From positions 124,001-188,000 of the forward strand of contig NZ_WHOD01000067.1 in NCBI RefSeq assembly GCF_013141765.1: a stretch of DNA of 64,000 nucleotides. Reading direction: 5' to 3'. Position numbers and translations under genes: made by a program. Source of the stretch: Paenibacillus foliorum (GTDB lineage: Bacteria > Bacillota > Bacilli > Paenibacillales > NBRC-103111). This document shows, piece by piece, positions 1 to 9,111 of this stretch (position 1 is its first letter; each line of letters starts with the position of its first letter). The notes under the pieces are model-generated. The model worked only from the letters and a program-made list of their open reading frames with translations. It was not told the DNA's origin and made no database searches.

Positions 1-2
1 AG

Positions 3-242
3 ACAGATGTAGAGGGTCTGAAAATGGGTATGCAGGGTCTGAAATCAGATATGCAGGTTATAAAAAGAGAACAGCAGCAGCAAGGGGATGTTATTCATCA
101 GCTTGTCAAAATGGTAGGAGAAAACAACAAGCATCATGTTAAAATAATGGACGAACTGAATACACATGAGCATAATATTGAAATTTTGAACAAGAATCAG
201 TTGAAGCTTGAGACAGAGATAAGCAAATTAAAAAGTAGGTAG
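3..242 (+). CDS. C-terminal part of an unrecognised coiled-coil protein (5' end outside window)
   Basis: The frame is open from the window edge to a TAG at 240-242, so only the C-terminal 79 or so residues are visible; an internal ATG at 24 should not be taken as the start. The segment starts with three loose seven-residue repeats (VEGLKMG, MQGLKSD, MQVIKRE) and goes on as a charged, Gln/Asn/Lys-rich helix ending EISKLKSR, which fits a coiled coil or tail-fibre-like stalk. No enzyme motif is seen. It is the same strand as the flagellar genes but separated from yvyF by about 75 bases. Function unknown. Confidence 0.55.
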   Translation, partial: TDVEGLKMGMQGLKSDMQVIKREQQQQGDVIHQLVKMVGENNKHHVKIMDELNTHEHNIEILNKNQLKLETEISKLKSR

Positions 243-315
243 CTCATCACGCATTCAGCACTTTTTCTTGTGTCATCCAATGATCATTTTTTCATTTATG
301 TAAGGGGGAAGCATT

Positions 316-738
316 ATGAGTTTAAATGTGGATAATTGTCAGCGCTGCGGTAAAGTCTATATAAAGAATACTTATGGAATTTGTGGAAATTGTATTAAGA
401 GTATAGATTTGCAGTATGAGAAATGTTTAAAATATTTACGTGAATATCGCTCTTGCACCATTAATGAATTAAGCGAAGCAACTGAGGTTTCGGTCGGCCA
501 GATTACGAAGTTTATCCGCGAAGGCCGAATTTCTATTAAGGGAAATGCGAATATGAGCTATGACTGTGAAGTATGTGGCACACAAATTCGTGAACATACG
601 ATGTGCGAGCCGTGTAGGTCTAGATTGGCCAAGGAAACAAATCAAATGCGTGAGGATGAGACCCGTAAAAAGATACAAGAAGTACAGAGCCATAAAGCTA
701 CCTATAACATACGGGATCGCTTGAACGATCGCCATTAA
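316..738 (+). CDS. yvyF: YvyF-type flagellar operon zinc-binding protein
   Basis: A 140-residue protein with two pairs of CxxC motifs: CQRC near residue 9 and CGNC near 23, then CEVC near 85 and CEPC near 96, as in zinc-ribbon proteins. The middle (about residues 38-75, YLREYRSCTINELSEATEV) resembles a helix-turn-helix. B. subtilis has the related YvyF between comFC and flgM, and the same neighbour follows here. A ribosome binding site AAGGGGGAAG lies just before the ATG at 316. YvyF is often annotated as a putative regulator of flagellar genes; its role is not established. Assignment from gene order and Cys pattern. Confidence 0.8.
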   Translation: MSLNVDNCQRCGKVYIKNTYGICGNCIKSIDLQYEKCLKYLREYRSCTINELSEATEVSVGQITKFIREGRISIKGNANMSYDCEVCGTQIREHTMCEPCRSRLAKETNQMREDETRKKIQEVQSHKATYNIRDRLNDRH

Positions 739-774
739 TTAAAGCTCTGACAAAATTTAATATAAACTTTTCCC

Positions 775-823
775 ATAACTTCACCGATAAAAGTAATAAC
801 GCTTTTACGGTGGAGTTATTTTT
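775..823 (+). terminator. Hairpin between yvyF and flgM
   Basis: Arms 775-793 (ATAACTTCACCGATAAAAG) and 802-819 (CTTTTACGGTGGAGTTAT) pair almost perfectly with an 8-base loop and one bulged base, and the 3' arm is followed by a short U run. This looks like an intrinsic terminator or attenuator. It would separate flgM transcription from upstream read-through. Confidence 0.65.
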
Positions 824-845
824 AGGTGAAAATGAGGTGTAGGTT

Positions 846-1118
846 ATGAAGATAAATGGAACTAACAGAGTCGGTGCGGTGAACCAATATCAGAAGAATC
901 ACGATGCGATGTCTACTTCGACAGCTGGAAAGACCGGTAAGAAGAAAGATCAAGTCGAAATTTCGAGTGAAGCCAAAGAGCTTCTAGGCTCGTCCAACTC
1001 GACGGCGGCAGAGCATTCAAAAGAACAGATAGATTCGCTAAAATCATCGGTTGCAGCAGGCACCTACAAGGTTGATGCCAGGTCGCTCGCAGATAAGCTG
1101 TTTCCTTTCATAAAGTAA
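846..1118 (+). CDS. flgM: FlgM, anti-sigma-D factor
   Basis: A 90-residue protein with the FlgM layout: a flexible polar N-terminus (MKINGTNRVGAV) and a C-terminal sigma-binding region with QVEISSEAKELL at about residues 36-47 and DSLKSSVAAGTYKVDA near residues 62-77. FlgM holds sigma-D (SigD) inactive until the hook-basal body is complete and it is exported. Ribosome binding site GAGGTGTAGG precedes the ATG at 846. It heads the flgM-flgN-flgK-flgL run. Confidence 0.92.
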   Translation: MKINGTNRVGAVNQYQKNHDAMSTSTAGKTGKKKDQVEISSEAKELLGSSNSTAAEHSKEQIDSLKSSVAAGTYKVDARSLADKLFPFIK

Positions 1119-1148
1119 TACTCAATCTGGATAATTAGGTGGATGAGC

Positions 1149-1649
1149 ATGGCATTCCAAGCTTTGATTCAAACGATGACGGCACTAAACGAGATCCATG
1201 ACACTTTGTTCGAATTAGCTGAGCTGAAGAAGCAGGTGCTCATCCGCAATGATGTGGAGCAACTGACGCAGATCGTTACCAAAGAAAATAAGTTGGTGAA
1301 ACAAATCGGCGAGTTGGATCGGCAGCGGATTGAAGTGATCGGACAGTTTTTAATTGAGAAGGGCTACAAGCCCAATCCCAAAGTAACGGTAAGTGATTTG
1401 ACTAAGATTATTTTTAACATTGATGATAAGAAAGCGTTGTTAGGGCTACAGAAGCAGCTTCTTGGAACAATTCGGAAATTAAGAGAATTGAATCAATTGA
1501 ATCAACAGCTTATTGAGCATTCTTTATCATTTATCGATTATTCATTGGATCTTTTTGTCGGACCTCCAGATGATGACATCATTTATCAAAAGCCTCGACA
1601 AAGTTCTAACGGGAACAAACGGTTGGGCATATTTGACACCAGAGCATAG
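1149..1649 (+). CDS. flgN: FlgN-like chaperone for hook-associated proteins
   Basis: About 166 residues, almost all helical and rich in Leu, Gln and Lys, directly before flgK, as in other Bacillales (YvyG). FlgN-type chaperones bind FlgK and FlgL in the cytoplasm and keep them export-competent. An ATG at 1143 abuts the ribosome binding site TAGGTGG with no spacing, so the ATG at 1149 (MAFQALIQ) is the better start. The C-terminal 25 residues are polar and probably disordered. Confidence 0.85.
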   Translation: MAFQALIQTMTALNEIHDTLFELAELKKQVLIRNDVEQLTQIVTKENKLVKQIGELDRQRIEVIGQFLIEKGYKPNPKVTVSDLTKIIFNIDDKKALLGLQKQLLGTIRKLRELNQLNQQLIEHSLSFIDYSLDLFVGPPDDDIIYQKPRQSSNGNKRLGIFDTRA

Positions 1650-1688
1650 GCGATGTGAACAAGCAGATTAGAGGAGGGGACTTTATAT

Positions 1689-3272
1689 ATGCGTTCCACA
1701 TTTAGTGGTATTGAAATATCGAAGCGGGCCTTATTTACACAACAGGAAGCGCTGAACACAACCGGGCATAACGTGGCTAATGCCAACACTAGGGGGTATT
1801 CCCGTCAGGTAGTGAACATGGTTGCGGCAAAGCCAACAGAAGCCTTGGGACTACAGAGAAGTACGGTTCCAGGACAGATGGGGCAGGGTGTTGAGTTTAC
1901 TTCAATTACACGAGTTCGTGAGAATTTCTTGGATTCACAGTTTTATAACGAAAACAAATCTTCTGGTGAATGGAATATTCGGCAGGATACGCTTGATAAG
2001 CTAGAGGCAATTATCAATGAGCCGTCAGACACAGGTGTTAGACAAGTTATTCAGAACTTCTGGAATGCATGGCAGGAGCTTAGCAAGGCTCCGGACAATC
2101 TAACAGCGCGGGCTGTTGTTAAAGAAAGCGCACTTGCGATGGCTGATGCATTTAATCATACCTCGAAGCAATTAAGCGATCTAACCAGTGATTTAACGGA
2201 TAATATCAGGGTCAAGTCAACTTACATTAATTCTACCACACAACAGGTTGCAGCTTTAAATAACGAAATTTATAGGATAGAAGGCTTTGGGAATAACGCT
2301 AATGACCTTCGCGATCAGCGTAACGTTCTACTGGACGACTTGTCGAAAACCGTTAATATTACGGTTCAAGAAGATGCCAATGGATATAGAGTTTCTATGG
2401 GAGGCCAGGTGCTGGTAGATGGCTTTAATGTCGCATCAACCGTAACCCCTGAATCGCTTGAGGGCAGCTTCGGGGGAGATCTTGCCAGTGGCGAAGTATA
2501 CGGTATGATTTACTCACGGGATAAATTAGTTGCGTCGTATCGCAATGAGATCGATACCATGGTTAAAACAATGGTTGAAGGCGATATTAAGATTACATTG
2601 CCTGTTGGTTCTGTTTTGCCAGAAGGAACTGTTGTTGGAAGCAAAACATTTTCGGGGTCGATTGCGGATAGAACCTTGCAAGATACCGATACCAAAGAAA
2701 TTACGGTCAAGGGCTTTAATGGACTGCATAAGCTTGGTTATGTTCTTGATAATGGAAAGGCTGCTGTGGGATCAGACTTTTTCATTAGTGATGGAGCAAC
2801 CCTATCGGCAGCAACGCTTAAGGTTAACCCTATAATAGAGAACGATGTTTCCAAGATTGCAGCATCACTGAGAACCTACGTCGATCCAGCAGATAACGTG
2901 GAGAAAGTGGTACGGGGTAATAATGACATGTCCTTACTTATTGCAGGGTTAAGAGATAAGCCATTTAGTTTTGATCCCACAGGTTCTGGTGCTGTTGTGT
3001 TGAAGGATGGAACGATTGATGAGTTCTTCCGTGCTGTAGTTGGACAATTAGGTGTTCAAGGCCAAGAGGCGCAGAGACAAGCTACGAATCAGCAGGTTTT
3101 GGTGGAGCAGGTGGAAGCACGAAGGCAGTCGGTTAGCGGTGTTTCTATGGATGAAGAAATGGCCAATATGATCAAGTTCCAGCATGCTTACAATGCAGCG
3201 GCGAGAGCTATGACCTCATATGATGAGATACTGGATAAAGTTATCAATAGTATGGGGATAGTAGGAAGATAA
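1689..3272 (+). CDS. flgK: FlgK, hook-associated protein 1 (HAP1)
   Basis: A 527-residue protein that joins the hook to the filament. The N-terminus has the flagellar rod/hook signature (FSGIEISKRALFTQQEALN, then GHNVANANTRGYSRQ at about 27-41), and the C-terminus ends in the matching helical region (MANMIKFQHAYNAAARAMT). The centre, about residues 200-430, is variable and forms the outer domain. Ribosome binding site GAGGAGGGG lies upstream of ATG 1689. Length is normal for the family in Bacillales. Confidence 0.95.
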   Translation: MRSTFSGIEISKRALFTQQEALNTTGHNVANANTRGYSRQVVNMVAAKPTEALGLQRSTVPGQMGQGVEFTSITRVRENFLDSQFYNENKSSGEWNIRQDTLDKLEAIINEPSDTGVRQVIQNFWNAWQELSKAPDNLTARAVVKESALAMADAFNHTSKQLSDLTSDLTDNIRVKSTYINSTTQQVAALNNEIYRIEGFGNNANDLRDQRNVLLDDLSKTVNITVQEDANGYRVSMGGQVLVDGFNVASTVTPESLEGSFGGDLASGEVYGMIYSRDKLVASYRNEIDTMVKTMVEGDIKITLPVGSVLPEGTVVGSKTFSGSIADRTLQDTDTKEITVKGFNGLHKLGYVLDNGKAAVGSDFFISDGATLSAATLKVNPIIENDVSKIAASLRTYVDPADNVEKVVRGNNDMSLLIAGLRDKPFSFDPTGSGAVVLKDGTIDEFFRAVVGQLGVQGQEAQRQATNQQVLVEQVEARRQSVSGVSMDEEMANMIKFQHAYNAAARAMTSYDEILDKVINSMGIVGR

Positions 3273-3306
3273 TTTATAAAACTAAGTGAAGTTTGAGGTG
3301 AGCGGA

Positions 3307-4200
3307 TTGCAAAGAGTGACTCAATCCATAATGAGCAGCCAATTTCTACGGAATTTGAATACCAACATGAACCAAATGGACAACCTGCAAAATCAGCTGT
3401 CAACAGGACGTAGAATTAATAAACCCTCGGATGATCCGGTTGGCATAAGCTTTTCAATGCGCTACCGTAGCGAATTATCTGCCAATGATCAGTACCAATC
3501 GAATGCGAGCGCCGCTACATCTTGGTTGTCATATACGGACACGATTCTGGGTCAAGCAGGCGATGTGCTTCAGAAGCTGAGAGAATCAGCGGTTAAGGCT
3601 TCTAATGGAACCAATCCGCAAGAGGCATTGGATACCATTAAGTCGGAGGCTTCACAGCTTTATGAGCAGATGGTTGACATCGGTAACAGTCAGTTTAATG
3701 GAAAGTATGTGTTTAATGGAGAACTTACGGATGTGCAGCCGTACACTCTAGAAAATGCTCAAAATGAGCAACCAGATGAAGGGGTTATTCAATTCGAGAT
3801 CGGTGTGGGTGTGAAAATCGGAGTAAATGCATCAGCTGGCAAAATTTTTGGAACACCGACAGATCCGGATAATGTTTTTAAAATTACTAAGGATTTTGTG
3901 ACTGCATTAGGCAAGGGAGATTTCACCGGAATTAATAAAGCGATCGAGGATTTCGATTTACGGATGAACAAGGTTCTCGATATGCGTTCGGATACAGGAG
4001 CTAAGATGAATAGAATCGAACTGTCAGAGGATCGATTGAAGGATGTCGCTATTAACGTTGCGAGCCTTCAATCCAAAACAGAGGATGCGGATATGGCAGT
4101 TGTTATTACCAACATGAAGGTTGCAGAGAATGTATATCAAGCCTCTCTTTCCACTGGGGCCAAGATCATCCAGCCTAGCTTGGTCGATTTTCTCAGGTAA
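3307..4200 (+). CDS. flgL: FlgL, hook-associated protein 3 (HAP3)
   Basis: About 297 residues if started at the TTG at 3307, which has GAGGTG six bases upstream and gives the family N-terminus MQRVTQSIMSSQFLRNLN; a GTG at 3286 would add seven residues and has no ribosome binding site. The N-terminal helical region carries LSTGRRINKPSDDP (about residues 33-46), the HAP3/flagellin signature, and the C-terminus ends ASLSTGAKIIQPSLVDFLR. FlgL joins FlgK to the filament. It follows flgK by 34 bases. Confidence 0.93.
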   Translation: MQRVTQSIMSSQFLRNLNTNMNQMDNLQNQLSTGRRINKPSDDPVGISFSMRYRSELSANDQYQSNASAATSWLSYTDTILGQAGDVLQKLRESAVKASNGTNPQEALDTIKSEASQLYEQMVDIGNSQFNGKYVFNGELTDVQPYTLENAQNEQPDEGVIQFEIGVGVKIGVNASAGKIFGTPTDPDNVFKITKDFVTALGKGDFTGINKAIEDFDLRMNKVLDMRSDTGAKMNRIELSEDRLKDVAINVASLQSKTEDADMAVVITNMKVAENVYQASLSTGAKIIQPSLVDFLR

Positions 4201-4215
4201 AAGGAGATTGATTAA

Positions 4216-4791
4216 ATGTTTCCACTACCCTCGATCCAAATTCGTCAGGAATATGCTCAGATTGGTATTGATGCTGATCTAGGTCAATATGAAATGAGAC
4301 AGCCGCGTCCAACGATGGAGATGCAGCAAACTTCAACGAAGCTGGAAATGCATCAACCGAATGGTGAACTAGAAATAGATCAGAGTAAAGCTTGGGACGC
4401 ATTGGGCTTGCCTGGTACGCTAGAGGTTATGAATCGGATCTACAGCCAGTCTCGCGATATTGCCTTGCAAGGTATTGCCAGAAGGGTAGAAGACGGCAAT
4501 CGCATGTACGCCATCCATAAGGGGGGAAACCCTATTGCTGATATAGCGGTGGAGCGCAGCCAGATCAGCGGGTTTTCCGAGCTTGACTTTGTTGGAGAAG
4601 CGGCATACGACAATGTGGATATCCACTTCAACCGTAGGGCCCCAGAAATACAAGCAGAGCGAGGCGGCGTACAGATTAATACCCAAGTCAATCGTCCTGA
4701 AATCGAATATCACCGCGGCAAGCTTGAGTATTCGATGCTGCGATGGGGCAAGGTCGAGATTACACCACCACAAATTGATACGTTAATGTGA
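4216..4791 (+). CDS. yviE: YviE/DUF6470-family protein
   Basis: A 191-residue protein with repeated short blocks of the type IEMRQPRPTMEM / LEMHQPNGELEI in the first 60 residues, the pattern of YviE (DUF6470), which lies between flgL and fliW in Bacillus. The function is not known. Ribosome binding site AAAGGAG is placed well before ATG 4216, 15 bases after flgL. The middle (about residues 70-130) is a mixed helical segment. Confidence 0.8.
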   Translation: MFPLPSIQIRQEYAQIGIDADLGQYEMRQPRPTMEMQQTSTKLEMHQPNGELEIDQSKAWDALGLPGTLEVMNRIYSQSRDIALQGIARRVEDGNRMYAIHKGGNPIADIAVERSQISGFSELDFVGEAAYDNVDIHFNRRAPEIQAERGGVQINTQVNRPEIEYHRGKLEYSMLRWGKVEITPPQIDTLM

Positions 4792-4866
4792 ATGTTCACA
4801 TGCTATGGATTGAAGCCGATCTATAGCTTTTTGTTTTTTATTCGAAGGTTGAGAGGATGGAGATGG

Positions 4867-5337
4867 ATGAGGTTGTTAACATCAAGATTTGGTGAGGTTG
4901 AGATTGATAAAGAGAGTACCTATATTTTTTCACATGGATTGCCGGGCTTCGAGGAGTTACAACAATTTGCTTTCTTACCCATACAAGAAGATTCGCACTT
5001 TCTGTTTATGCAATCGGTAGATCAGGGGGATTTGGCTTTCATTGTTACGAATCCGTTTGAGTTTTTCTCTGATTATGAATTTGACCTATCGGAAGCGGTT
5101 AGAGATGAATTGCAGATTGTTAAAGATACAGATGTTATCGTTCTGAGTATGGTTTCGGTTCAGGATCATATTCAAGAGGCAACAGTGAACTTGTTGGCTC
5201 CTATTATTATTAATATTAAGCATAAGCTTGCTCGTCAAATTATTTTGCATGGATCACCTTATAGTATTAAGCACAAGCTATTTCCTAATAACCACAAGGA
5301 AGATTCCCAACCTGGGAAGGAGAGTTCGACATGCTAG
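4867..5337 (+). CDS. fliW: FliW, flagellar assembly factor and CsrA antagonist
   Basis: A 156-residue protein starting at ATG 4867 (MRLLTSRFGEVEI), chosen because GGAG/GAGAGG precede it; the open frame runs 25 codons further up but those codons read as leader (MFTCYGLKPIYS) unlike the family. The conserved block YIFSHGLPGFEEL (about residues 20-32) and FLFMQSVDQGDLAFIV (about 46-61) are typical. Free FliW binds CsrA; when flagellin accumulates it captures FliW and frees CsrA to repress hag. It overlaps csrA by 7 bases (translational coupling). Confidence 0.92.
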   Translation: MRLLTSRFGEVEIDKESTYIFSHGLPGFEELQQFAFLPIQEDSHFLFMQSVDQGDLAFIVTNPFEFFSDYEFDLSEAVRDELQIVKDTDVIVLSMVSVQDHIQEATVNLLAPIIINIKHKLARQIILHGSPYSIKHKLFPNNHKEDSQPGKESSTC

Positions 5338-5564
5338 TACTGTCAAGAAAGAAAGGCGAGTCCATCATCATTGGGGAGCATGTTGAGATTATCATACTGG
5401 ACAGTGAAGGCGATGTTGTTAAGATAGGAATTCAAGCACCCAAGTCTGTCGAAGTGTATCGAAAAGAAGTATATGAACAAATCAAGCAAATGAATCAGGA
5501 ATCGACAATAAGCTGGAATAAAGCAAGTGACTTAGGTAAAATGTTCAAAAAGAAAACCGAATAA
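5331..5564 (+). CDS. csrA: CsrA, carbon storage regulator and repressor of hag translation
   Basis: A 77-residue RNA-binding protein beginning MLVLSRKKGESIIIG, with the CsrA core to about residue 60 (VEIIILDSEGDVVKIGIQAP, SVEVYRKEVYEQI) and a Lys-rich tail. The dimer binds GGA motifs shown in hairpin loops near ribosome binding sites. The start codon lies within the end of fliW. A matching CsrA site is present in the leader of the next gene, hag. Confidence 0.95.
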   Translation: MLVLSRKKGESIIIGEHVEIIILDSEGDVVKIGIQAPKSVEVYRKEVYEQIKQMNQESTISWNKASDLGKMFKKKTE

Positions 5565-5604
5565 TGACGAAATACAAATTATTTTAAAAAACGAAAAAAT
5601 GCTC

Positions 5605-5632
5605 TAAACAATTCGGTGTCGAAATTCGATAT
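5605..5632 (+). promoter_or_regulatory. Candidate sigma-D promoter of hag
   Basis: TAAA at 5605-5608, then 16 bases, then TTCGATAT at 5625-5632. The sigma-D consensus is TAAA, about 15 bases, GCCGATAT; the -10 matches at six of eight positions and the spacing is one base long. Placement about 100 bases before the hag start fits. A sigma-A-like TATAAT-type stretch overlaps at 5630-5640, so the sigma factor is not certain. Confidence 0.6.
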
Positions 5633-5650
5633 ATAATATAGGTGGTTCTA

Positions 5651-5669
5651 ATAGGTACGGCCGACCTAT
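5651..5669 (+). promoter_or_regulatory. Upstream hairpin in hag leader
   Basis: ATAGGT (5651-5656) and ACCTAT (5664-5669) pair around ACGGCCG. It lies in the transcribed leader if the sigma-D promoter is right. It carries no GGA, so it is not an obvious CsrA site; a stability or spacing role is possible. Confidence 0.4.
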
Positions 5670-5690
5670 ATAGAATAGTCCAAACTAACT

Positions 5691-5723
5691 AACCACATGG
5701 ATGTGGTTATAACTTCAAGGAGG
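5691..5723 (+). promoter_or_regulatory. CsrA-binding hairpin plus Shine-Dalgarno of hag
   Basis: AACCACAT (5691-5698) and ATGTGGTT (5701-5708) form an inverted repeat, giving a stem AACCAC/GTGGTT with the loop ATGGAT. The core ACATGGATGT agrees with the CsrA consensus RUACARGGAUGU. A second GGA is inside the Shine-Dalgarno AAGGAGG at 5717-5723, eight bases before the hag ATG. Two sites, one high-affinity hairpin and one on the ribosome binding site, is the arrangement known for hag of B. subtilis. Confidence 0.8.
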
Positions 5724-5731
5724 AAGAACAA

Positions 5732-8554
5732 ATGAGAATTAATCACAACATTGCAGCATTGAACACTCACCGTCAATTAACTAACAACAGCGGTGCAACG
5801 AACAAAGCACTTGAGAAATTATCTTCCGGTCTTCGTATCAACAAAGCGGCTGACGATGCAGCAGGTCTTGCAATTTCCGAAAAAATGCGCGGACAAATTC
5901 GCGGATTGACTCAGGCTAGCAGCAACGCTCAAGATAGCATTTCCTTGATTCAAACGGCTGAGGGTGCGATGAATGAAACTCACTCCATCCTTCAACGTAT
6001 GCGCGAACTAGCTGTTCAAGCATCCAACGATACGTCAACAGATTCTGACCGTGCTTCACTTCAAAAAGAGGTTTCCCAGTTGAAATCCGAGGTTGACCGT
6101 ATTGCTAGCACAACAGAGTTCAATACTAAGAAATTGTTGAACGGTAGCTTGAGCGGCGCTAAAACTGCTCAAGGCTCTATTGATGTATCCAGCAGCTTCA
6201 AAGCGGCTGATATTGCTGCAACGGGCGGAACGGCTGCAGCAGGTCTTGCAGCTGCGACAAGCAGTGCTTCTGCAGGAAAAGCAGGAACAGGTGCTACCCA
6301 AACAGGACAAGCAGCAGTAGCTCAGAATACCATCATTCAAACAGGCGTAAATGACACGTTTGCACTTACCATTAATGGCGTTGCTACCGCAGCTGAAGTA
6401 ACAATTGCAGCAAGCACAGGTAGCGGCTATACACGTTCGCAATTTGTCGATGCAATTAATACGGCAATTAAGAATGCAGTCAATAACAACGTTGCGGGTG
6501 GCAAAGAAGCTAATAATGAGTTCAACCAAGCAGTAGCCAGCTTGACTGCAGATAACCATCTCCAATTTTCGACAGTAGCAACCGGCAGCAGTTCAACTAT
6601 TAGCGTAGCAGTTGCTGATCCTACTACAGGGGCAACTTCCGCTCTATCTGCTTTGGGCTTTAAAGGTAACTCCAATACATCTGTTGGTACAGTAGATCAT
6701 AAAAATGGTGTTACTGTGGCTGCAGCCAATGATTTGGATTTTGATCTAACAATTGGTGGCGGAGCGGCAAAAACAATTGCTTTAGCTGCTACTTATTTAG
6801 GCACTCACACATTTGACGACCTGAAATCATCCTTGCAAACAGAAATTAATGCTCAATATGGAGAGGGTATTGTAACAGTTGGAGATGACGGCAACGGGCA
6901 TCTTAAACTGACCTCTAACATCGCGAGTAACACCTTGACAATTGGGGGAGGTAAGTCAGCAGCTCTGTTTGGAACAACAACTACAACAACACAACCTACT
7001 ATTCCTACAGCAGTTAGTACAAAAGGAACCGACGCAGTAATAGGTGTGGAAGCAGGAACATTCATTTCCGCAGGAGCTAATGATCAGCTTAGCATCAGCG
7101 TAGATGGCGCTACAGCTTCCAGCATCACATTGACAGCTGGTAATTATAAAGATGCCAAAGCATTGGCAAATGAAGTTAACAACCAAATTAACAGCAACAG
7201 TGCTTTAGTGGGTAAAGTTAGTGCACAGGTTGATAGCAGCACGGGTAAACTTCAATTTGTTTCGGCTTCAACAGGTTCTACCTCCAGCGTAGTAATCGGC
7301 AGTTCCTCTTCTGCTGCAGCTGCTATTGGATTTGCAGGTTCGGTAGGAACAATTAGTGATACAGTAGGTGGAACAGATCTTGCACCAGGTGTTGATTTGA
7401 CTGCGGCTGCTACTGACACCAAATTTACAGTTACTCTTGGCAACAAAGCTGTTTCAATCGATTTGGCTGGCCAACCAGGAATCAACACAGATAGCTCTTT
7501 AACTACCAAAGAAAGCTCTCGTGATGCCATTGTTAGAGGCTTGCAAGCTGCTTTGAACAAAGCATTTGGCGATGGAGCTATTACAGTTAATACTACTAAA
7601 GCTACTGGCGGCGCTGATTACTTGACTTTAACAACGAACTCTCGCGCAAGCGCGTTTAGCGTTACTGATGGAACTGGTCAAACAGGAGCAGCTGCATTGT
7701 TCGGTGCTGACGTTTCTGCTACAGTAAATTCCTCTGGTGTTAACCAAACATCATTCGGTACTGACGCAGTGAAAGGTAATCTTTCAACAAATACGGCTCT
7801 TAAAGCTTTGGCTGATGCAGATGGTAACAACCTAGGAATTACTGCGGGTAATGTTATCAACATCTCCGGAACTCAGAATGGTAAAGGCTTTGCAACTTCT
7901 GTAACTGTGGGAGCTACTTCAACTGTTGCTGATATCATGAATGCAATGCGTGGTTTGGACCAATTCCAAGGTTCTACTATTTCCTTGGATGCTACTTCAG
8001 GTAAAATCCAAGTTACAGGTAAAGACGGAGCAACTAACGACATCTCTAACCTGAACTTCACTGCTCAAAAATCAGCTGTAGATACTACAGGTGTAGCTAG
8101 CTTTAACACTGTATTCGGCAGCTTTACTACAACTCAACAAGCTCAAAATGCTAGCTCCGACAAATCCTTGTTTATGCAAATCGGCGCTAACCAAGGTCAA
8201 ACATTGAAAGTTGACATCAATGATATTGGTACAGAAGCACTTCGCATTCAAGATGTTGATGTTTCCACTGCTGCTGGTGCACAAACAGCTATCAGCGTTG
8301 TGAACAATGCTATTGAGTCCGTTTCCGCTGAGCGTGCTAAGCTTGGTGCTTTCCAAAACCGTTTGGAACACACAATCAACAACTTGGGAACTTCCGCAGA
8401 AAACCTGACTTCCTCCGAGTCCCGTATCCGCGATGTAGATATGGCGAAGGAAATGATGGAATTCACGAAGAACAATATCTTGTCTCAAGCAGCTCAATCC
8501 ATGCTTGCGCAAGCTAACCAACAGCCTCAAGGCGTTCTTCAATTGCTTCGTTAA
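5732..8554 (+). CDS. hag: Flagellin (Hag), unusually large, 940 residues
   Basis: Major filament protein. The N-terminal D0/D1 region (1 to about 140, [16 protein letters not shown] ... [10 protein letters not shown]) and the C-terminal D1/D0 region (from about 835, [16 protein letters not shown] ... [14 protein letters not shown]) are canonical. Between them lie about 690 residues rich in Ala, Thr, Ser and Gly, against roughly 100 or fewer in B. subtilis Hag (304 residues in all). The centre looks like degenerate modules of 110-140 residues starting near 204, 326, 447, 559 and 702, each with a start like [11 protein letters not shown] or [11 protein letters not shown], then a helix such as DAINTAI or EVNNQIN, then a strand such as [10 protein letters not shown]; this resembles the flagellin hook-IN motif. 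No cysteine in the ends. Followed by a strong terminator. Confidence 0.95.
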   Translation: MRINHNIAALNTHRQLTNNSGATNKALEKLSSGLRINKAADDAAGLAISEKMRGQIRGLTQASSNAQDSISLIQTAEGAMNETHSILQRMRELAVQASNDTSTDSDRASLQKEVSQLKSEVDRIASTTEFNTKKLLNGSLSGAKTAQGSIDVSSSFKAADIAATGGTAAAGLAAATSSASAGKAGTGATQTGQAAVAQNTIIQTGVNDTFALTINGVATAAEVTIAASTGSGYTRSQFVDAINTAIKNAVNNNVAGGKEANNEFNQAVASLTADNHLQFSTVATGSSSTISVAVADPTTGATSALSALGFKGNSNTSVGTVDHKNGVTVAAANDLDFDLTIGGGAAKTIALAATYLGTHTFDDLKSSLQTEINAQYGEGIVTVGDDGNGHLKLTSNIASNTLTIGGGKSAALFGTTTTTTQPTIPTAVSTKGTDAVIGVEAGTFISAGANDQLSISVDGATASSITLTAGNYKDAKALANEVNNQINSNSALVGKVSAQVDSSTGKLQFVSASTGSTSSVVIGSSSSAAAAIGFAGSVGTISDTVGGTDLAPGVDLTAAATDTKFTVTLGNKAVSIDLAGQPGINTDSSLTTKESSRDAIVRGLQAALNKAFGDGAITVNTTKATGGADYLTLTTNSRASAFSVTDGTGQTGAAALFGADVSATVNSSGVNQTSFGTDAVKGNLSTNTALKALADADGNNLGITAGNVINISGTQNGKGFATSVTVGATSTVADIMNAMRGLDQFQGSTISLDATSGKIQVTGKDGATNDISNLNFTAQKSAVDTTGVASFNTVFGSFTTTQQAQNASSDKSLFMQIGANQGQTLKVDINDIGTEALRIQDVDVSTAAGAQTAISVVNNAIESVSAERAKLGAFQNRLEHTINNLGTSAENLTSSESRIRDVDMAKEMMEFTKNNILSQAAQSMLAQANQQPQGVLQLLR

Positions 8555-8571
8555 TCTTTATCATCATGAAG

Positions 8572-8604
8572 AAAGAGACCTTAGTTTGACTAAGGTCTCT
8601 TTTT
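8572..8604 (+). terminator. Intrinsic terminator of hag
   Basis: AAAGAGACCTTAG (8572-8584) pairs with CTAAGGTCTCTTT (8590-8602) around the loop TTTGA, followed by T residues. It begins 17 bases after the hag stop, so hag is probably its own transcription unit. Confidence 0.9.
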
Positions 8605-8632
8605 ACTACTACACATAGGAAGAAGAGATATA

Positions 8633-9004
8633 ATGGAACGTTATGCAGATGTAATCAAACAAATGGAGCCGTTGATAGTCACATGTTCAGAAGGAATTGA
8701 CCATATTTCCAAGCTGATTGAACAAGGATTATTCGAACAATCCATTATGCTGTTTACCGATGTGGTCAATGCCTTTTGTGAAATCGAGAATGCTTTATTA
8801 AATATGGAAAACGATCTTCCGGAGAACTTGGTTGAAGGCCTTGTAAATATGCTTAATGATTCCATTAGACCCGTTGTTGAGGCTTATGAAACATCCGATT
8901 GGAATACCGTTCAGACGACCATTCAGGTCCAATTACGGCCTGTCTTTATAGAGTGGAAGGAACGGATGAATTTGGAAGTATTTTCATCGATCGCCTCCCA
9001 ATGA
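8633..9004 (+). CDS. Unrecognised small helical protein between hag and flaG
   Basis: A 123-residue acidic protein with ribosome binding site AGGAAGAAGAG before ATG 8633. It reads as amphipathic helices with no signal peptide, no membrane segment and no metal motif (ITERM blocks such as ISKLIEQGLFEQSIMLF and FCEIENALLNMENDLPENL). B. subtilis has no equivalent here. Position after hag and before flaG-fliD-fliS, together with size and helicity, makes a flagellar chaperone or export helper possible, but that is inference. Confidence 0.7.
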   Translation: MERYADVIKQMEPLIVTCSEGIDHISKLIEQGLFEQSIMLFTDVVNAFCEIENALLNMENDLPENLVEGLVNMLNDSIRPVVEAYETSDWNTVQTTIQVQLRPVFIEWKERMNLEVFSSIASQ

Positions 9005-9111
9005 ATCATGCACCCGACTGTGATTAATTATTTGCCCAGCTTTTTTCTAAACAATCCGCAGCCTTATTCCGATAAATAAGGTAGTTGTATAAATGGGATG
9101 GAGGTTCAAGT

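Noticed and set aside
6056-8542. Several long minus-strand frames across hag
   Set aside because: Shadows produced by the Ala/Thr/Ser-rich codon pattern of flagellin; Cys- and Ser-rich products with no start signals.
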